From contig JANQAK010000003.1 of NCBI GenBank assembly GCA_024707075.1, positions 682,001 to 746,000 on the forward strand: a stretch of 64,000 nt of DNA, written 5' to 3'. Below, one piece after another: positions 1-9,010 of the stretch. A program made the translations under genes and the position numbers. Source of the stretch: Afipia sp. GTDB taxonomy: Bacteria; Pseudomonadota; Alphaproteobacteria; Rhizobiales; Xanthobacteraceae. The notes beneath the pieces were generated by a model. The model did not search any database. It saw only the letters and a program-made list of their open reading frames with translations, and was not told where the DNA came from. Positions within the stretch are counted from its first letter, which is position 1. The number at the start of each line of letters is the position of its first letter.

Positions 1-444
1 TTCCACCGGACCCGCTCGAGCCCTGACGGCAAGCCGATCGTCGGATGCGTAAACAATGCGCTGTCGGATGCCGGCATGGGCACCGATCAGATCGACTACA
101 TCAACGCCCACGGCACCGGCACGCCAGAGAACGACAAGATGGAGTATCTCGGCATCTCGATGGTGTTCGGTGAGCGCGCCAAGCAGATTCCGGTCTCAAG
201 CAACAAGTCGATGGTCGGTCATACGCTGTCGGCGGCGGGCGCGGTAGAAGCCGTGTTCTCTCTGCTGACGCTGGAGCATCAGCGCATCCCGCCGACGATC
301 AATTACGACGTGCCCGATCCGGCGATCCCGTTCGACGTGGTGCCGAACAAGGCCCGCGATGCGCGCGTGACCGCGGTGATGTCGAATTCGTTCGGTTTCG
401 GCGGCCAGAACGCATCCCTGATCCTGACCCGCGAGCCGGTCTAG
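1..444 (+). CDS. fabF1XL: Beta-ketoacyl-ACP synthase, 3' part only (lipid A very-long-chain acyl cluster)
   Basis: The open frame enters from the left edge, so only the last 147 codons are present. The segment is the C-terminal half of a KAS II (FabF) thiolase fold. It shows the active-site histidine loop NAHGTGT and the second histidine in GHTLSAAGA, followed by the usual C-terminal NSFGFGGQNASLIL. These enzymes condense malonyl-ACP with a growing acyl-ACP in the cytoplasm. The downstream genes, a medium-chain dehydrogenase and an HtrB-like acyltransferase, reproduce the rhizobial order acpXL-fabZXL-fabF2XL-fabF1XL-adh2XL-lpxXL. I therefore infer that it elongates the C26-C28 hydroxy fatty acid of lipid A rather than bulk membrane lipid. 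The family call is firm; the XL assignment rests on context, and the upstream cluster genes lie outside the window. Confidence 0.82.
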   Translation, partial: FHRTRSSPDGKPIVGCVNNALSDAGMGTDQIDYINAHGTGTPENDKMEYLGISMVFGERAKQIPVSSNKSMVGHTLSAAGAVEAVFSLLTLEHQRIPPTINYDVPDPAIPFDVVPNKARDARVTAVMSNSFGFGGQNASLILTREPV

Positions 445-530
445 CGGCCCGGCCGGCGGTTGACGCCACCGGCCGAACCGGCGATACGCAGCCCAACAGT
501 CCATACCTTTTGTACCGGAGACGCGATATT

Positions 531-1553
531 ATGCGTGCGCTCAGTCTTGTTGCCGACCGCCAGCTTGTGGTCGCGGACGTCCCGCCTCCCCCGCCACCGG
601 GCGCTGGCGAAGTGCAGATCCGCGTCAAGGCCGTCGCGCTCAACCATATCGACGTCTGGGGCTATCGCGGCATGGCCTTCGCCAAGCGCAAGCTCCCCCT
701 CGTGGTCGGCGCGGAAGCCTCTGGCGAAATCGCGTCCGTTGGTGACGGCGTAACACGCTTCAAGCCGGGGCAGAAGGTCGTCATGTATGGCGCGCTGACC
801 TGCGGCGTCTGTCCTGCCTGCAAGGCCGGGCGTGACAACCTCTGCGAAAACGTCGCCGGCATCATGGGCTTCCATGTCGATGGTTTCGCGCGCGAGTTGA
901 TGAACCTCAACGAGCGGCTTGTTATCCCGGTCCCGGACGGCGTGTCCGATCGCGACGCCGCCTGCGCGCCGATTGCGTTCTCCACCGTGCAGCACATGCT
1001 GTTCGACAACGCCAAGCTGCTGCCCGGCGAAACGATCCTGGTGCATGCCGGCGGCTCCGGCATCGGCACAGTCGCGATCATGATGGCCAAGGCCATCGGC
1101 TGCACGGTCATCACCACGGTCGGCGACGATTCCAAGATCGAAGGCGTGAAGGCGCTCGGCGCGGATTACGTCATCAACTATCGCAAGGACCGTTTCGAGC
1201 ACGAGACGCGCAAGATCACCAAGAAGAAAGGCGTCGATGTCGTGTTCGAGCACGTCGGTGCGGACACCTTCAACGGCTCGCTGCTGTCTCTCAAGCGCGG
1301 GGGACGGCTGGTCACCTGTGGCTCGACTTCAGGCCCGACCACGACCATCAACCTGATGCAACTGTTTCAGCAGCAGTACCGCATCTTCGGATCGTTCGGC
1401 GCGACGATGAAGAATATCGCCGAAAGCCTCGATAAGATGGCCGCAGGCATGAAGCCGGTGATCGACACCGAGGTGCCGATTGACGACGTCGCTGCCGCGC
1501 TGAAACGCATGGAAAGCCGGCAGGTGTTCGGCAAGATCGTCGTCACCTTCTGA
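531..1553 (+). CDS. adh2XL: Medium-chain zinc-type dehydrogenase/reductase of the lipid A VLCFA cluster
   Basis: A 340-residue MDR-family oxidoreductase. The GroES-like N-terminal half carries the structural-zinc lobe cysteines C91, C94, C97 and C105. The Rossmann half has a glycine-rich stretch around GGSGIGTVAI. The catalytic-zinc cysteine of classical alcohol dehydrogenases is absent: that region reads NHIDVWGYRG. A quinone-reductase or enoyl-reductase type reaction is therefore more likely than zinc-dependent alcohol oxidation. ATG at 531 is chosen over an in-frame TTG seven codons upstream because GGAG sits 10 bases before it. Its stop shares one base with the next start (TGATG), so the two are translationally coupled. 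Context suggests a reduction step in very-long-chain acyl synthesis for lipid A; the exact substrate is not evident. Confidence 0.8.
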   Translation: MRALSLVADRQLVVADVPPPPPPGAGEVQIRVKAVALNHIDVWGYRGMAFAKRKLPLVVGAEASGEIASVGDGVTRFKPGQKVVMYGALTCGVCPACKAGRDNLCENVAGIMGFHVDGFARELMNLNERLVIPVPDGVSDRDAACAPIAFSTVQHMLFDNAKLLPGETILVHAGGSGIGTVAIMMAKAIGCTVITTVGDDSKIEGVKALGADYVINYRKDRFEHETRKITKKKGVDVVFEHVGADTFNGSLLSLKRGGRLVTCGSTSGPTTTINLMQLFQQQYRIFGSFGATMKNIAESLDKMAAGMKPVIDTEVPIDDVAAALKRMESRQVFGKIVVTF

Positions 1554-2485
1554 TGCGCCGCCTGTTCCTCCGCACGAAAGCTGTTCTGCGTGAGGCGCTC
1601 AAGCCCGTGACGGGGGCGATCCTCGGCGCCATCGCAGTCGGCCTGTTGCGTGGCACTCGATACTTCAATCCAGACCGCACGGCCGACTTTTTTGCGTCGA
1701 TCACGCGCGCCATCGGCCCCTGGCTGCCGGAACACAAGATCGGCCGCGCCAATCTGACCGCCGCATTCCCGGAGAAATCCCCGGCCGAGGTTGACGCCAT
1801 TCTCAACGGCGTATGGGACAATCTCGGGCGCGTCGGAGCGGAATTTGCCCATCTCGATCATCTGTGGGACCTCGATCCAGAGCATTGGGAGAACCGGCGC
1901 ATCGAGCCAGCCCCCGGTGCCATCGAAAAATTCCTCGCGCTGCGCGACGACGGCAAGGGCGCGCTGATATTCGCCAGCCATCTCGGCAACTGGGAGTTAC
2001 CGGCCCTCGCTGCCCCTGCCTATGGCCTTGAGTCAGCGATTCTGTTCCGCCGCCCGAACATTGCCGCCGTCGATCGCGCGATTCAGGATATTCGTTCCGT
2101 CAACATGGGCACGATGATCGCCACCACCCATGACGCGCCGCTGCGGTTGGCGCAGGCGCTGCAAAAAGGCGTTCATGTCGGCATGCTGGTGGACCAGCAT
2201 TTCAGCCGTGGCGTCGATGTGACGTTCTTCGGACGCAATGCAAAGGCCAATCCCCTCCTCGCTCGCCTCGCGCGTCAGGTCGAATGTCCGATTCACGGCG
2301 TGCGAGTCATCCGGCTGCCAAACCACCGCTTCCGCATCGAAATCTCCGATGAGGTCAAGCCGGTGCGCGACGCCGATGGCAAGATCGATGTGCAGGGCAC
2401 AACGCAGGCGATCAACACCGTGATCGAGGGATGGGTTCGCGAGCATCCCGAGCAATGGCTGTGGCTGCACCGCCGCTGGCGGTGA
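1553..2485 (+). CDS. lpxXL: Lipid A very-long-chain acyltransferase, LpxXL (HtrB/LpxL family)
   Basis: A 310-residue member of the lysophospholipid/lipid A late acyltransferase family. The catalytic HX4E motif is at residues 143-148 (HLGNWE), after a short hydrophobic N-terminal stretch (about residues 20-32) that should anchor it to the inner membrane. The family moves an acyl chain from ACP to the 2'-linked hydroxyacyl group of Kdo2-lipid A. Its place directly after the dehydrogenase, overlapping by one base, and at the end of the acpXL-type cluster argues that the donor is the very-long-chain acyl-AcpXL. The alternative is an ordinary lauroyl transferase, which context makes less likely. 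A palindromic repeat pair follows the stop codon. Confidence 0.82.
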   Translation: MRRLFLRTKAVLREALKPVTGAILGAIAVGLLRGTRYFNPDRTADFFASITRAIGPWLPEHKIGRANLTAAFPEKSPAEVDAILNGVWDNLGRVGAEFAHLDHLWDLDPEHWENRRIEPAPGAIEKFLALRDDGKGALIFASHLGNWELPALAAPAYGLESAILFRRPNIAAVDRAIQDIRSVNMGTMIATTHDAPLRLAQALQKGVHVGMLVDQHFSRGVDVTFFGRNAKANPLLARLARQVECPIHGVRVIRLPNHRFRIEISDEVKPVRDADGKIDVQGTTQAINTVIEGWVREHPEQWLWLHRRWR

Positions 2486-2498
2486 CACAACGGGCCGC

Positions 2499-2598
2499 AT
2501 GGCGAGGAGCGCGCTTTTGCGCGCGTCTCGAACCATGAGGCATACACCGCGCCCCATCCTTCGAGACGCAACGCTTCGCGTTGCTCCTCAGGATGAGG
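2499..2598. repeat. BIME-like palindromic repeat pair, copy 1
   Basis: Two palindromic units lie head to head in the lpxXL/binding-protein convergent gap. The first (about 2499-2540) has arms ending in CATGG...CCATGAGG around GAGGAGCGCGC. The second (about 2555-2598) is ATCCTTCGAGACGC... paired with ...GCTCCTCAGGATGAGG. The same sequences recur near 19.9, 20.3, 37.2 and 48.4 kb, always outside genes except for one read-through into a broken gene. Each unit can fold into a long GC-rich stem and may act as a bidirectional terminator or mRNA 3' stabiliser. No transposase is nearby. Confidence 0.85.
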
Positions 2599-2620
2599 CT
2601 TGTCGGCGCATCTGATCTTG

Positions 2621-3730
2621 CTACCGCCCCGTCTTCACCCGCGTCCAAAGACGGTTGATGACCCGCTGGGTGGCCGCGTCGCGGGCCGTGATGACGAACA
2701 GACGATTCAGCGTCGCCTCATCGGGATAGACCGTCTTGTCGTTGAAGATTTTGGGGTCGATCAGCTTCTGGCTAGCGAGGTTGCCGTTCGCATAGGACAG
2801 AAAATCCGAATTCTTCGCAGCGACGTCGGGCCGGTAAAGATAATTGATCAGCTCGTGGGCTTCGGCGACATTCTGTGCATCCGCCGGGATCGCGAGGTTG
2901 TCGAAGAACATCTGCGCGCCCTCCTTGGGGATCGCGTAGCCGATCTCCACGCCGTTCTTCGCCTCAGCCGCGCGGCTCTGTGCCTGCTTGATGTCGCCGG
3001 ACCAGCCGACCACGAAACAGATTTCACCTGTCGCCAGCGCGCTCAAATACTCGGATGAGTGAAACTTGCGCACATAGGGCCGCACCTTGCTGACCAGATC
3101 AGCGGCCTTGTCGAGATCGGCCTGCTTGGTCGAGTTGGGATCGAGACCGAGATAGTTCAGCGCCGCCGGAAGAATGTCGTCGGCGGAATCCAGCATGTGA
3201 ATCCCGCAATCCTTGAACTTCGCGAGGCTCTCCGGCTTGAATACGATGGACCACGAGTCGATCTTCGCGTCCTCGCCAAGAATCTCCTGCACCTTCCTGA
3301 CGTTGTAGCCGATCCCCGTGGTGCCCCACATGTAGTTGGCGGCGAAGGTGTTGCCCGGATCATAGACCGCGAGGCGCTTGGTCACTTCGGGCCATGCGTT
3401 GGCGAGGTTGGGCAGCTTCGACTTGTCGAGCTTCTGGAAGATATTCGCGGCGATCTGGCGTTGCAGGAAATACGCCGTCGGCACCACGACATCGTAACCG
3501 GACTTTCCGGCAAGCAGACGCGTCTCCAGCGTCTCATTGGCGTCGAACGTGTCGTAGGTGACCTTGATTCCGGTCTCTTTGGTGAACTGTTCAAGGACGC
3601 CGGGCGCCATGTAATTCGACCAGTTGTAGAAGTTCACGCTGCGCTGCTGCGCCTGCGCGGCGCCCCCTGCCGCCAGCAAACCCGCGACGACGACTGCCGC
3701 CCGCATCACTCTCGTCAAGACCGTGCCCAT
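2621..3730 (-). CDS. Spermidine/putrescine-type ABC transporter periplasmic binding protein (PotF/PotD family)
   Basis: A 369-residue periplasmic solute-binding protein. It has an N-terminal signal peptide (hydrophobic run AAVVVAGLLAAGG, cleavage near AQAQ). The mature start FYNWSNYMAPGVLEQF is the hallmark of polyamine-binding proteins, followed by TYDTFDANETLETRLL and the VVPTAYFLQRQI strand that lines the ligand cleft. ATG at 3730 is chosen so that the signal peptide begins about eight residues in; the frame stays open further upstream but only across the neighbouring gene's 3' end. No ABC permease or ATPase gene is adjacent. It lies 16 bp after an aminotransferase and a rhodanese gene, so it may be an orphan receptor sharing a distant permease. 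Exact ligand unknown. Confidence 0.85.
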   Translation of the reverse strand: MGTVLTRVMRAAVVVAGLLAAGGAAQAQQRSVNFYNWSNYMAPGVLEQFTKETGIKVTYDTFDANETLETRLLAGKSGYDVVVPTAYFLQRQIAANIFQKLDKSKLPNLANAWPEVTKRLAVYDPGNTFAANYMWGTTGIGYNVRKVQEILGEDAKIDSWSIVFKPESLAKFKDCGIHMLDSADDILPAALNYLGLDPNSTKQADLDKAADLVSKVRPYVRKFHSSEYLSALATGEICFVVGWSGDIKQAQSRAAEAKNGVEIGYAIPKEGAQMFFDNLAIPADAQNVAEAHELINYLYRPDVAAKNSDFLSYANGNLASQKLIDPKIFNDKTVYPDEATLNRLFVITARDAATQRVINRLWTRVKTGR

Positions 3731-3746
3731 CAATCCGTCTCTCGCT

Positions 3747-4898
3747 TCAGCGATGGAGAACGTGCGACAGCCGTTCGAGCGCGGTGTCGAGCGTCGCATC
3801 CTTTTTCGAAAAGCAGAACCGAACCACCGAGGTCACGTGGTTTTCCTCGTAGAAGGCCGACACCGGAATGGCCGCGACCTTGTGCTCATGCACCAGACGC
3901 TTGCAGAAGGCTTCATCGGTTTCGTTCAGCCCGAGCGGCGCGAGATCGACATTCAGAAAATAAGTGCCCTGGGAGTCAAGAACAGGAAATCCGATGCCGG
4001 ACAGACCCCTGCTCAGGCGGTCGCGGCTGCGCGCCAGATCGGTGCGCATCTGGAGGAAATACTCGTCCGGCTTGCCGAGACCGTAGGCGACCGCGACCTG
4101 AAGGTTCGGCGCGGTCGTAAACGTGATGAACTGATGCGCTTTTGCAAGCACGCGCAGGATATGCGGCGCGGCGCAGACAAAGCCGATCTTCCAGCCGGTC
4201 AGCCCGAACATTTTTCCGGCCGAGCCGATCTTGACCGTGCGGTCGCGCATGCCCGGAATCGAAATCAGCGGAATATGTTTGCGGCCATCGAATACGACGT
4301 GCTCCCAGACCTCGTCGCAAATGGCGATCAGGTCGAACTCCTGACAGATGCGCGCCAGCATCTCGAGGTCTTCGCGCGGATAAACCACCGCTGCCGGATT
4401 AAGCGGATTGTTGAGGATCACATAGCGGGTCTTCGGCGTAATCGCCTTGCGGATCGCTTCTTCCGGCAAGCGCCAGTGCGGTGGCTCCAGGCGGAGGAAT
4501 TTCGGAGTACCCCCGGCGAGCCGGATGATCGGCACATAGGAGTCGTACATCGGCTGGAAGACCAGCACCTCGTCTCCGGGCTCGACCAACCCGAGAATTG
4601 ATCCGGTCAGCGCTTCCGTGGCACCGGAGGTCACCATCACCTCGCTCATCGGATCGAGCGTGACGCCGTGCCAGTGGCCATAGTGGGTGGCGATGGCCTG
4701 ACGCAGTTCCGGAATCCCCATCATCGACGGGTATTGGTTGTAGCCATTCAGGACAGCATCGGCGGCCTTCTCGCGAATGTCGAGCGGCCCCGGATCGTCC
4801 GGAAAGCCCTGGCCGAGATTGATCGCATTGAGATCGCGCGCGGCCTGCGACATCACGTCGAAAATGGTGTTCGGCAGATCCGCGAAAATCTTGTTCAT
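3747..4898 (-). CDS. PLP-dependent class I/II aminotransferase
   Basis: A 383-residue fold-type I aminotransferase of the subgroup that includes methionine and kynurenine aminotransferases. Visible landmarks are NLGQGFPDDP near residue 27, the YPSMMGIPELRQAIA substrate loop, ICDEVWEHVVFDG (residues 193-205) and the Schiff-base lysine K229 in KIGSAGKMFGLTGWK. The usual NPHNPTG loop reads NNPLNPAAVVY, so the Thr-Gly is replaced; this could alter PLP or substrate contacts. ATG at 4898 matches the conserved N-terminus MNKIFADLPNTIF and lies 7 bp after the rhodanese stop, suggesting co-transcription. It converts an amino acid and a 2-oxoacid in the cytoplasm; amino donor unresolved. Confidence 0.85.
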   Translation of the reverse strand: MNKIFADLPNTIFDVMSQAARDLNAINLGQGFPDDPGPLDIREKAADAVLNGYNQYPSMMGIPELRQAIATHYGHWHGVTLDPMSEVMVTSGATEALTGSILGLVEPGDEVLVFQPMYDSYVPIIRLAGGTPKFLRLEPPHWRLPEEAIRKAITPKTRYVILNNPLNPAAVVYPREDLEMLARICQEFDLIAICDEVWEHVVFDGRKHIPLISIPGMRDRTVKIGSAGKMFGLTGWKIGFVCAAPHILRVLAKAHQFITFTTAPNLQVAVAYGLGKPDEYFLQMRTDLARSRDRLSRGLSGIGFPVLDSQGTYFLNVDLAPLGLNETDEAFCKRLVHEHKVAAIPVSAFYEENHVTSVVRFCFSKKDATLDTALERLSHVLHR

Positions 4899-4905
4899 CG
4901 GCAGA

Positions 4906-5229
4906 TCAGCCGCCGGTCTTGGATGGCAGTCCGGCAGCCTTCCACGCCAGCATTCCGCCCGCGAGATGCGAGTCGTAGGGCTTGCCGGCGACCTGCGCGG
5001 CAAGCGATGCCGTCACCGAGCGCTTGCCGGAGCGGCAGGCGAAGACGACCGTCTTGCCCTGCGGATCGGGAATTTGCGCCGGATCGAAGGTGGAGAGCGG
5101 CACCACCACCGCGTCCGGGTAGGCTTCCGCCGCGACTTCATTCGGCTCGCGCACGTCGACCAGCAGATAGCGCCCTTGCGCGATCCCGGCGGCCACTTCC
5201 TCCGGCGTCAAATCGTGAACTCTCGACAC
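4906..5229 (-). CDS. Single-domain rhodanese-like sulfurtransferase
   Basis: A 107-residue single rhodanese domain. The strand LLVDVREPNEV starts near residue 22, and the active-site loop is C65-RSGKR, whose six-residue length is typical of sulfurtransferases rather than Cdc25-like phosphatases. The start is GTG at 5229: a perfect AGGAGG lies five bases upstream (5235-5240), whereas the longer in-frame TTG at 5265 has no ribosome-binding site. It has no signal peptide, so it should be cytoplasmic. It is first in a minus-strand run with the aminotransferase and binding-protein genes. Sulfur donor and acceptor cannot be told from sequence. Confidence 0.85.
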   Translation of the reverse strand: MSRVHDLTPEEVAAGIAQGRYLLVDVREPNEVAAEAYPDAVVVPLSTFDPAQIPDPQGKTVVFACRSGKRSVTASLAAQVAGKPYDSHLAGGMLAWKAAGLPSKTGG

Positions 5230-5315
5230 ATCGACCTCCTGGGCGTTATCCCAAACGGCGGACAACCTCCCTTTTTACAAGGAGAAAATCAAGCACCGGC
5301 AGCAGATGGCCGGGA

Positions 5316-7217
5316 TCAAATCGTGATCTGGGTACCCACTTCCACGACCCGGCCGGTGGGGATCTGGAAGTAATCGGTGGCGTCGTTGGCCGACCGGCTG
5401 AGCGCGATAAACAAGTGATCCTGCCAGCGCGGCATTCCCGAGTGAGCCGCAGGTTTCAGGGCACGGCGCGACAGGAAGAACGACGTCGACATGATGTCGA
5501 ATTGCCAGCCGAGCTTGCGCGCGATCGCCAGCGCCTTCGGCACATTCGGCGACTCCATGAAGCCGAATGTCAGCCGCACCGTCGAGAACTTGTCGCTGAT
5601 GTTTTCCATGCGCACCCGGTCGGCCACATCGACGCGCGGCGTCTCGGCAGTGCGGATGGTCAGGATCACATTGTGCTCGTGAAGCACCTTGTTGTGCTTG
5701 AGATTGTGCAGCAAGGCGGTGGGAACATAGTCGGGATCGCTGGTGAGAAAGACCGCGGTGCCCTTCACGATATGCGGCGGACGTTTTTCCAGGCTCTTGA
5801 TGAGATCGACCAGCGGCACTTCCGTGCGCCGAGTCTTGTTGAAAAGGATCGCAGTGCCACGCCGCCACGTCCAGATCAGGCCCGCCATCAGGATTCCGAA
5901 CAGCACCGGCACCCATGCGCCCTGGAGCAGCTTCAGCAGATTCGCGGTCAGGAATGTCAGATCGACGATCACCAGGGGGATGATCAGTGCGGCTGCGGTC
6001 GCTGCGCGCCAGTTCCAGAGCTTCCAGATCACGACGAAGCACATGATGCCATCGCAAACCATCGTCGTGGACACCGCGATGCCATAGGCCGAAGCCAGAC
6101 CGCTTGAGGTGCGGAACAGACCGACGAGCAGCAGAACGCCGATCAGCAGCAGCACATTGACGCGCGGCAGATAGATCTGCCCGGCATGTGACTCGGATGT
6201 GTAGCGCACCTCGAACCGCGGCAGCAGTCCGAGCTGGATGGCTTGACGCACCAGCGAGAACGCGCCCGTGATAACCGCCTGGCTCGCGATCACGGTCGCC
6301 GCCGTCGCAAGACAGATCAGCGGCACCAGGAATTTATCCGGCACCATGCGGTAGAACGGGTTCTCGATCGCCTCCGGATGCGACAGCACCAGGGCACCCT
6401 GCCCGAAATAATTCAGCAGCAAGCACGGCAGCACGAAGTAGAACCACGCCGCCTGGATAGGCTTGCGGCCGAAATGGCCGAGATCGGCGTACAGCGCCTC
6501 GCCGCCGGTCACCGCCAGAAACACCGCACCGAGAATCACCAATCCGATCACGCCGTGCGTCAGCAGGAACTGGACGGCGAAGATAGGATTGATGGCATGC
6601 ACAATGCCGGGATCGTCGCTGATATGCATCAGCCCCATGACGCCGAGCGTCAGGAACCAGACGATCATGACCGGGCCGAAGGCGTTGGCGACCATCGCCG
6701 TCCCGCGGCTTTGTACCGCGAACAGACCGGCTAGAATCACGACCGCCAGCGGCACGACGTAATGTTCGAGCGCGGGCGCGGCGATCTTCAAACCTTCAAC
6801 GGCCGAGAGCACGGAAATGGCCGGCGTGATCATCGCATCGCCGAGGAACATCGACCCGCCGATGACGCCGAGCGCCAGCAGCATCCAGCTCCGCCGACCC
6901 AGCGCCCGCTGACCGAGGGCCATCAGCGACAGGGTGCCGCCTTCGCCGTTGTTGTCGGCGCGCAGCAGCAGCAGCACGTATTTGATGGTGACGACGACGA
7001 TCAGCGACCACAGGATCAGCGACAGCACGCCGAGCACGATGTCCCGCGAGACCGGCCCGCCGTGCGTTGCGTTGTGAACGGCTTCGCGAAAGGCATATAG
7101 CGGCGAGGTGCCGATGTCGCCGAAGACCACGCCGATGCTTCCAAGTGTAAGGGCCCAAAAGCCGGTGCTTACCGGCACCTCTTGGGGCGTATCGGCAGGT
7201 GTGTCGCTGGCAGCCAT
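5316..7217 (-). CDS. kup: Kup/TrkD low-affinity potassium uptake transporter
   Basis: A 633-residue K+/H+ symporter of the KUP/HAK/KT family. The diagnostic N-terminal motif [18 protein letters not shown] is near residue 30, about twelve hydrophobic segments follow, and there is a hydrophilic C-terminal domain of about 150 residues. It acts in the inner membrane. ATG at 7217 ([12 protein letters not shown]) gives the normal family length; a frame extension of 34 codons toward 7319 is open but lacks family-like sequence. No good Shine-Dalgarno precedes 7217, so the start is uncertain by a few codons. It stands alone between motB and the rhodanese gene. An AT-rich 12-bp palindrome lies about 140 bp upstream. 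Confidence 0.92.
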   Translation of the reverse strand: MAASDTPADTPQEVPVSTGFWALTLGSIGVVFGDIGTSPLYAFREAVHNATHGGPVSRDIVLGVLSLILWSLIVVVTIKYVLLLLRADNNGEGGTLSLMALGQRALGRRSWMLLALGVIGGSMFLGDAMITPAISVLSAVEGLKIAAPALEHYVVPLAVVILAGLFAVQSRGTAMVANAFGPVMIVWFLTLGVMGLMHISDDPGIVHAINPIFAVQFLLTHGVIGLVILGAVFLAVTGGEALYADLGHFGRKPIQAAWFYFVLPCLLLNYFGQGALVLSHPEAIENPFYRMVPDKFLVPLICLATAATVIASQAVITGAFSLVRQAIQLGLLPRFEVRYTSESHAGQIYLPRVNVLLLIGVLLLVGLFRTSSGLASAYGIAVSTTMVCDGIMCFVVIWKLWNWRAATAAALIIPLVIVDLTFLTANLLKLLQGAWVPVLFGILMAGLIWTWRRGTAILFNKTRRTEVPLVDLIKSLEKRPPHIVKGTAVFLTSDPDYVPTALLHNLKHNKVLHEHNVILTIRTAETPRVDVADRVRMENISDKFSTVRLTFGFMESPNVPKALAIARKLGWQFDIMSTSFFLSRRALKPAAHSGMPRWQDHLFIALSRSANDATDYFQIPTGRVVEVGTQITI

Positions 7218-7353
7218 GATCGAGGGAACGCCCTGACGGAGTCTTTGATCCCGGCACGCCCGGTAATCGTTTCGAGTGGCGCTTCTTATATCACTGCCAT
7301 CTGATGTCCACTGCGACACATCAAGGGAACCGCAGAAACATACCTGTGTAAAG

Positions 7354-7365
7354 GTATTATAATAC
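7354..7365. promoter_or_regulatory. AT-rich palindrome in the motB-kup gap
   Basis: The 12-base perfect palindrome gtattataatac sits in a short AT-rich island in a very GC-rich region, upstream of kup and just past the motB stop. It contains a TATAAT-like core readable on either strand and could be a -10 element or an operator for kup. No convincing -35 partner was identified. Confidence 0.3.
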
Positions 7366-7373
7366 AGATAACT

Positions 7374-8204
7374 TTAAGGCTTGAGATTGGGAGGCAATGG
7401 CGGGTCTTCCCGCATCAATGTGATGGTCACGCGCCGGTTTGCGGCAAGCGACGGATCGTCCGGAAAGAGCGGCTGGGTGTCAGCCTTGCCCGTCACAGAG
7501 GCGATATGGGAGGTCGGCAGGCCCTCCTGTTCGAGGATCTGGCGGACCACATTGGCCCGGTCCGCCGACAGGTCGAAGCCGCCATAGCCGGATCGCGACG
7601 GGATAAAGTTGGCGGAGGTATGCCCGACAATGGCGATCGGCAGCGGCGTCGCCTTGAGCGGCCCGGCAAGTTTCTGGATCAGGCGCCGGGTCCGCTCCAG
7701 CGGCTGCTTGGAGCCGTCGGCGAACATCGAACGGCCGTCCTGATCGACGATCTCGAGATTGAGCCCCTGCTTGTTTTCCTCGAACATGATGTGCTTGGAC
7801 AGTTCGGTGATTTCCGGCAGATCCTGCAACGCCTGACGCAGCGAGGCGGAAGCCAGCGCAAATTCGCGATCGGTCTTCATACGCGCGCCGGCCGTCTTGT
7901 TCTTGTCTTCCTGATCGGGGGTCGGCGTGTTGGACGCCTCCTCCGGCGGAATATGTGCAACGTTCCGCATCTTGGGACGCGTCGGCAAGCCGTCGGATTC
8001 GATGAGGCCCGAGAAGCGCGAAGCGTTCTGAACGCCGAAAGCGTCGCGCATCGAACCGGCGACGATTTTCAGCTTCTGCTGATCCTGGGTCGAGAAAGCG
8101 ACGAGCATCACGAAGAAGCTCATCATGAGCGCCATCAGATCGGCGAAGGTCACGAACCAGCCGTGACCTCCTGCGTGTGCCCCGCCCTTCTTTTTCTTGG
8201 CCAT
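7374..8204 (-). CDS. motB: Flagellar stator protein MotB (OmpA-family C-terminus)
   Basis: A 276-residue protein with the lysine-rich start MAKKKKGG and one N-terminal membrane segment (about residues 16-37). That segment carries the essential proton-carrying aspartate D22 in TFADLMALMMSFFVMLVAFS. A linker leads to an OmpA-like peptidoglycan-binding domain in the C-terminal half, recognisable by GHTSANFIPSRSGYGGFDLSADRANVVRQ and AANRRVTITL. With MotA, 32 bp upstream on the same strand, it forms the ion channel that drives flagellar rotation. No other flagellar gene lies in the window, so the pair is detached from any flagellar cluster here. A non-flagellar MotAB-like role cannot be excluded. 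Confidence 0.88.
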   Translation of the reverse strand: MAKKKKGGAHAGGHGWFVTFADLMALMMSFFVMLVAFSTQDQQKLKIVAGSMRDAFGVQNASRFSGLIESDGLPTRPKMRNVAHIPPEEASNTPTPDQEDKNKTAGARMKTDREFALASASLRQALQDLPEITELSKHIMFEENKQGLNLEIVDQDGRSMFADGSKQPLERTRRLIQKLAGPLKATPLPIAIVGHTSANFIPSRSGYGGFDLSADRANVVRQILEQEGLPTSHIASVTGKADTQPLFPDDPSLAANRRVTITLMREDPPLPPNLKP

Positions 8205-8236
8205 CGCGTATGCCGCCCTACATCAGACGTGAAAGA

Positions 8237-9010
8237 TCAAGCCGGAACCGGCTCGCCCTCTTCATGGCGATGCTTTTCGGGCAGGTAAGCCAGCAGCATT
8301 TCGCGAACGAGCGTCGGGGATTTCGCATCGCGGATCATCAGGATGCCGTCGATGATCAGAGTGCGGTTGGTATCCTCATCGCTTAGCTTCACATGCAGCT
8401 TGTCGGCGATCGGCAAACAAAACAGGTTCGCGACAAGCGCGCCGTAAAGCGTCGCCAGCAGCGAGATCGCCATGAACGGACCGAGTTTCGACGGGTCGGC
8501 CATGTTGGAGAACATCTGCACCATGCCGATCAGCGTGCCGACCATGCCGAAGGCCGGTGCGCAGTCGCCGATGGCGCGATAGATCTTCTGGCCTTCGTCG
8601 AGATGAAGCAAAAAGTTGTCGCGATCGCGCTCCAGATTGTCGCGGATGAAATCCATGTCGTAGCCGTCGGCGACATAGCGGATGCCCTTGGCGAGGAATG
8701 GATCGTCGGTCTCGACCTTCTCAAGTCCGACCGGCCCCTGCTTGCGCGCAACTTCAGCAAGGCGCGCCAATTCATCCACCAGTTCGCGCGACGTCGTGCG
8801 GCGCATGGTGAACGCGTATTTCAGGCCCAGCGGCATGCCATGCATGATGGCGATAAAGGGAAATCGGATCAGCGTTGCCGCGAACGAACCGCCAAAGATA
8901 ATGATGATGGCGTGGCTGTCGTAGAAAATCCGGAAATCGCCGCCCATCAGGACGAGAGTGGTAAGAACAGCAATGCCGATGAGAATGCCAGCCCCGGTGG
9001 CGATATCCAT
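8237..9010 (-). CDS. motA: Flagellar motor stator protein MotA
   Basis: A 257-residue inner-membrane protein of the MotA/TolQ/ExbB proton-channel family. It has two N-terminal membrane segments (about residues 5-22 and 33-50), a cytoplasmic domain of about 100 residues containing FLAKGIRYVADGYD and DEGQKIYRAIGDCAPAFGMVGTLIGMV, and two further membrane helices. ATG at 9010 (MDIATGAGILIG) is the conserved start; the open extension upstream lacks hydrophobic sequence and a ribosome-binding site. It heads a two-gene operon with motB. Length and sequence resemble the shorter PomA-like MotA class. The gap to pssA (9011-9237) holds AT-richer sequence but no recognisable gene. Confidence 0.88.
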   Translation of the reverse strand: MDIATGAGILIGIAVLTTLVLMGGDFRIFYDSHAIIIIFGGSFAATLIRFPFIAIMHGMPLGLKYAFTMRRTTSRELVDELARLAEVARKQGPVGLEKVETDDPFLAKGIRYVADGYDMDFIRDNLERDRDNFLLHLDEGQKIYRAIGDCAPAFGMVGTLIGMVQMFSNMADPSKLGPFMAISLLATLYGALVANLFCLPIADKLHVKLSDEDTNRTLIIDGILMIRDAKSPTLVREMLLAYLPEKHRHEEGEPVPA

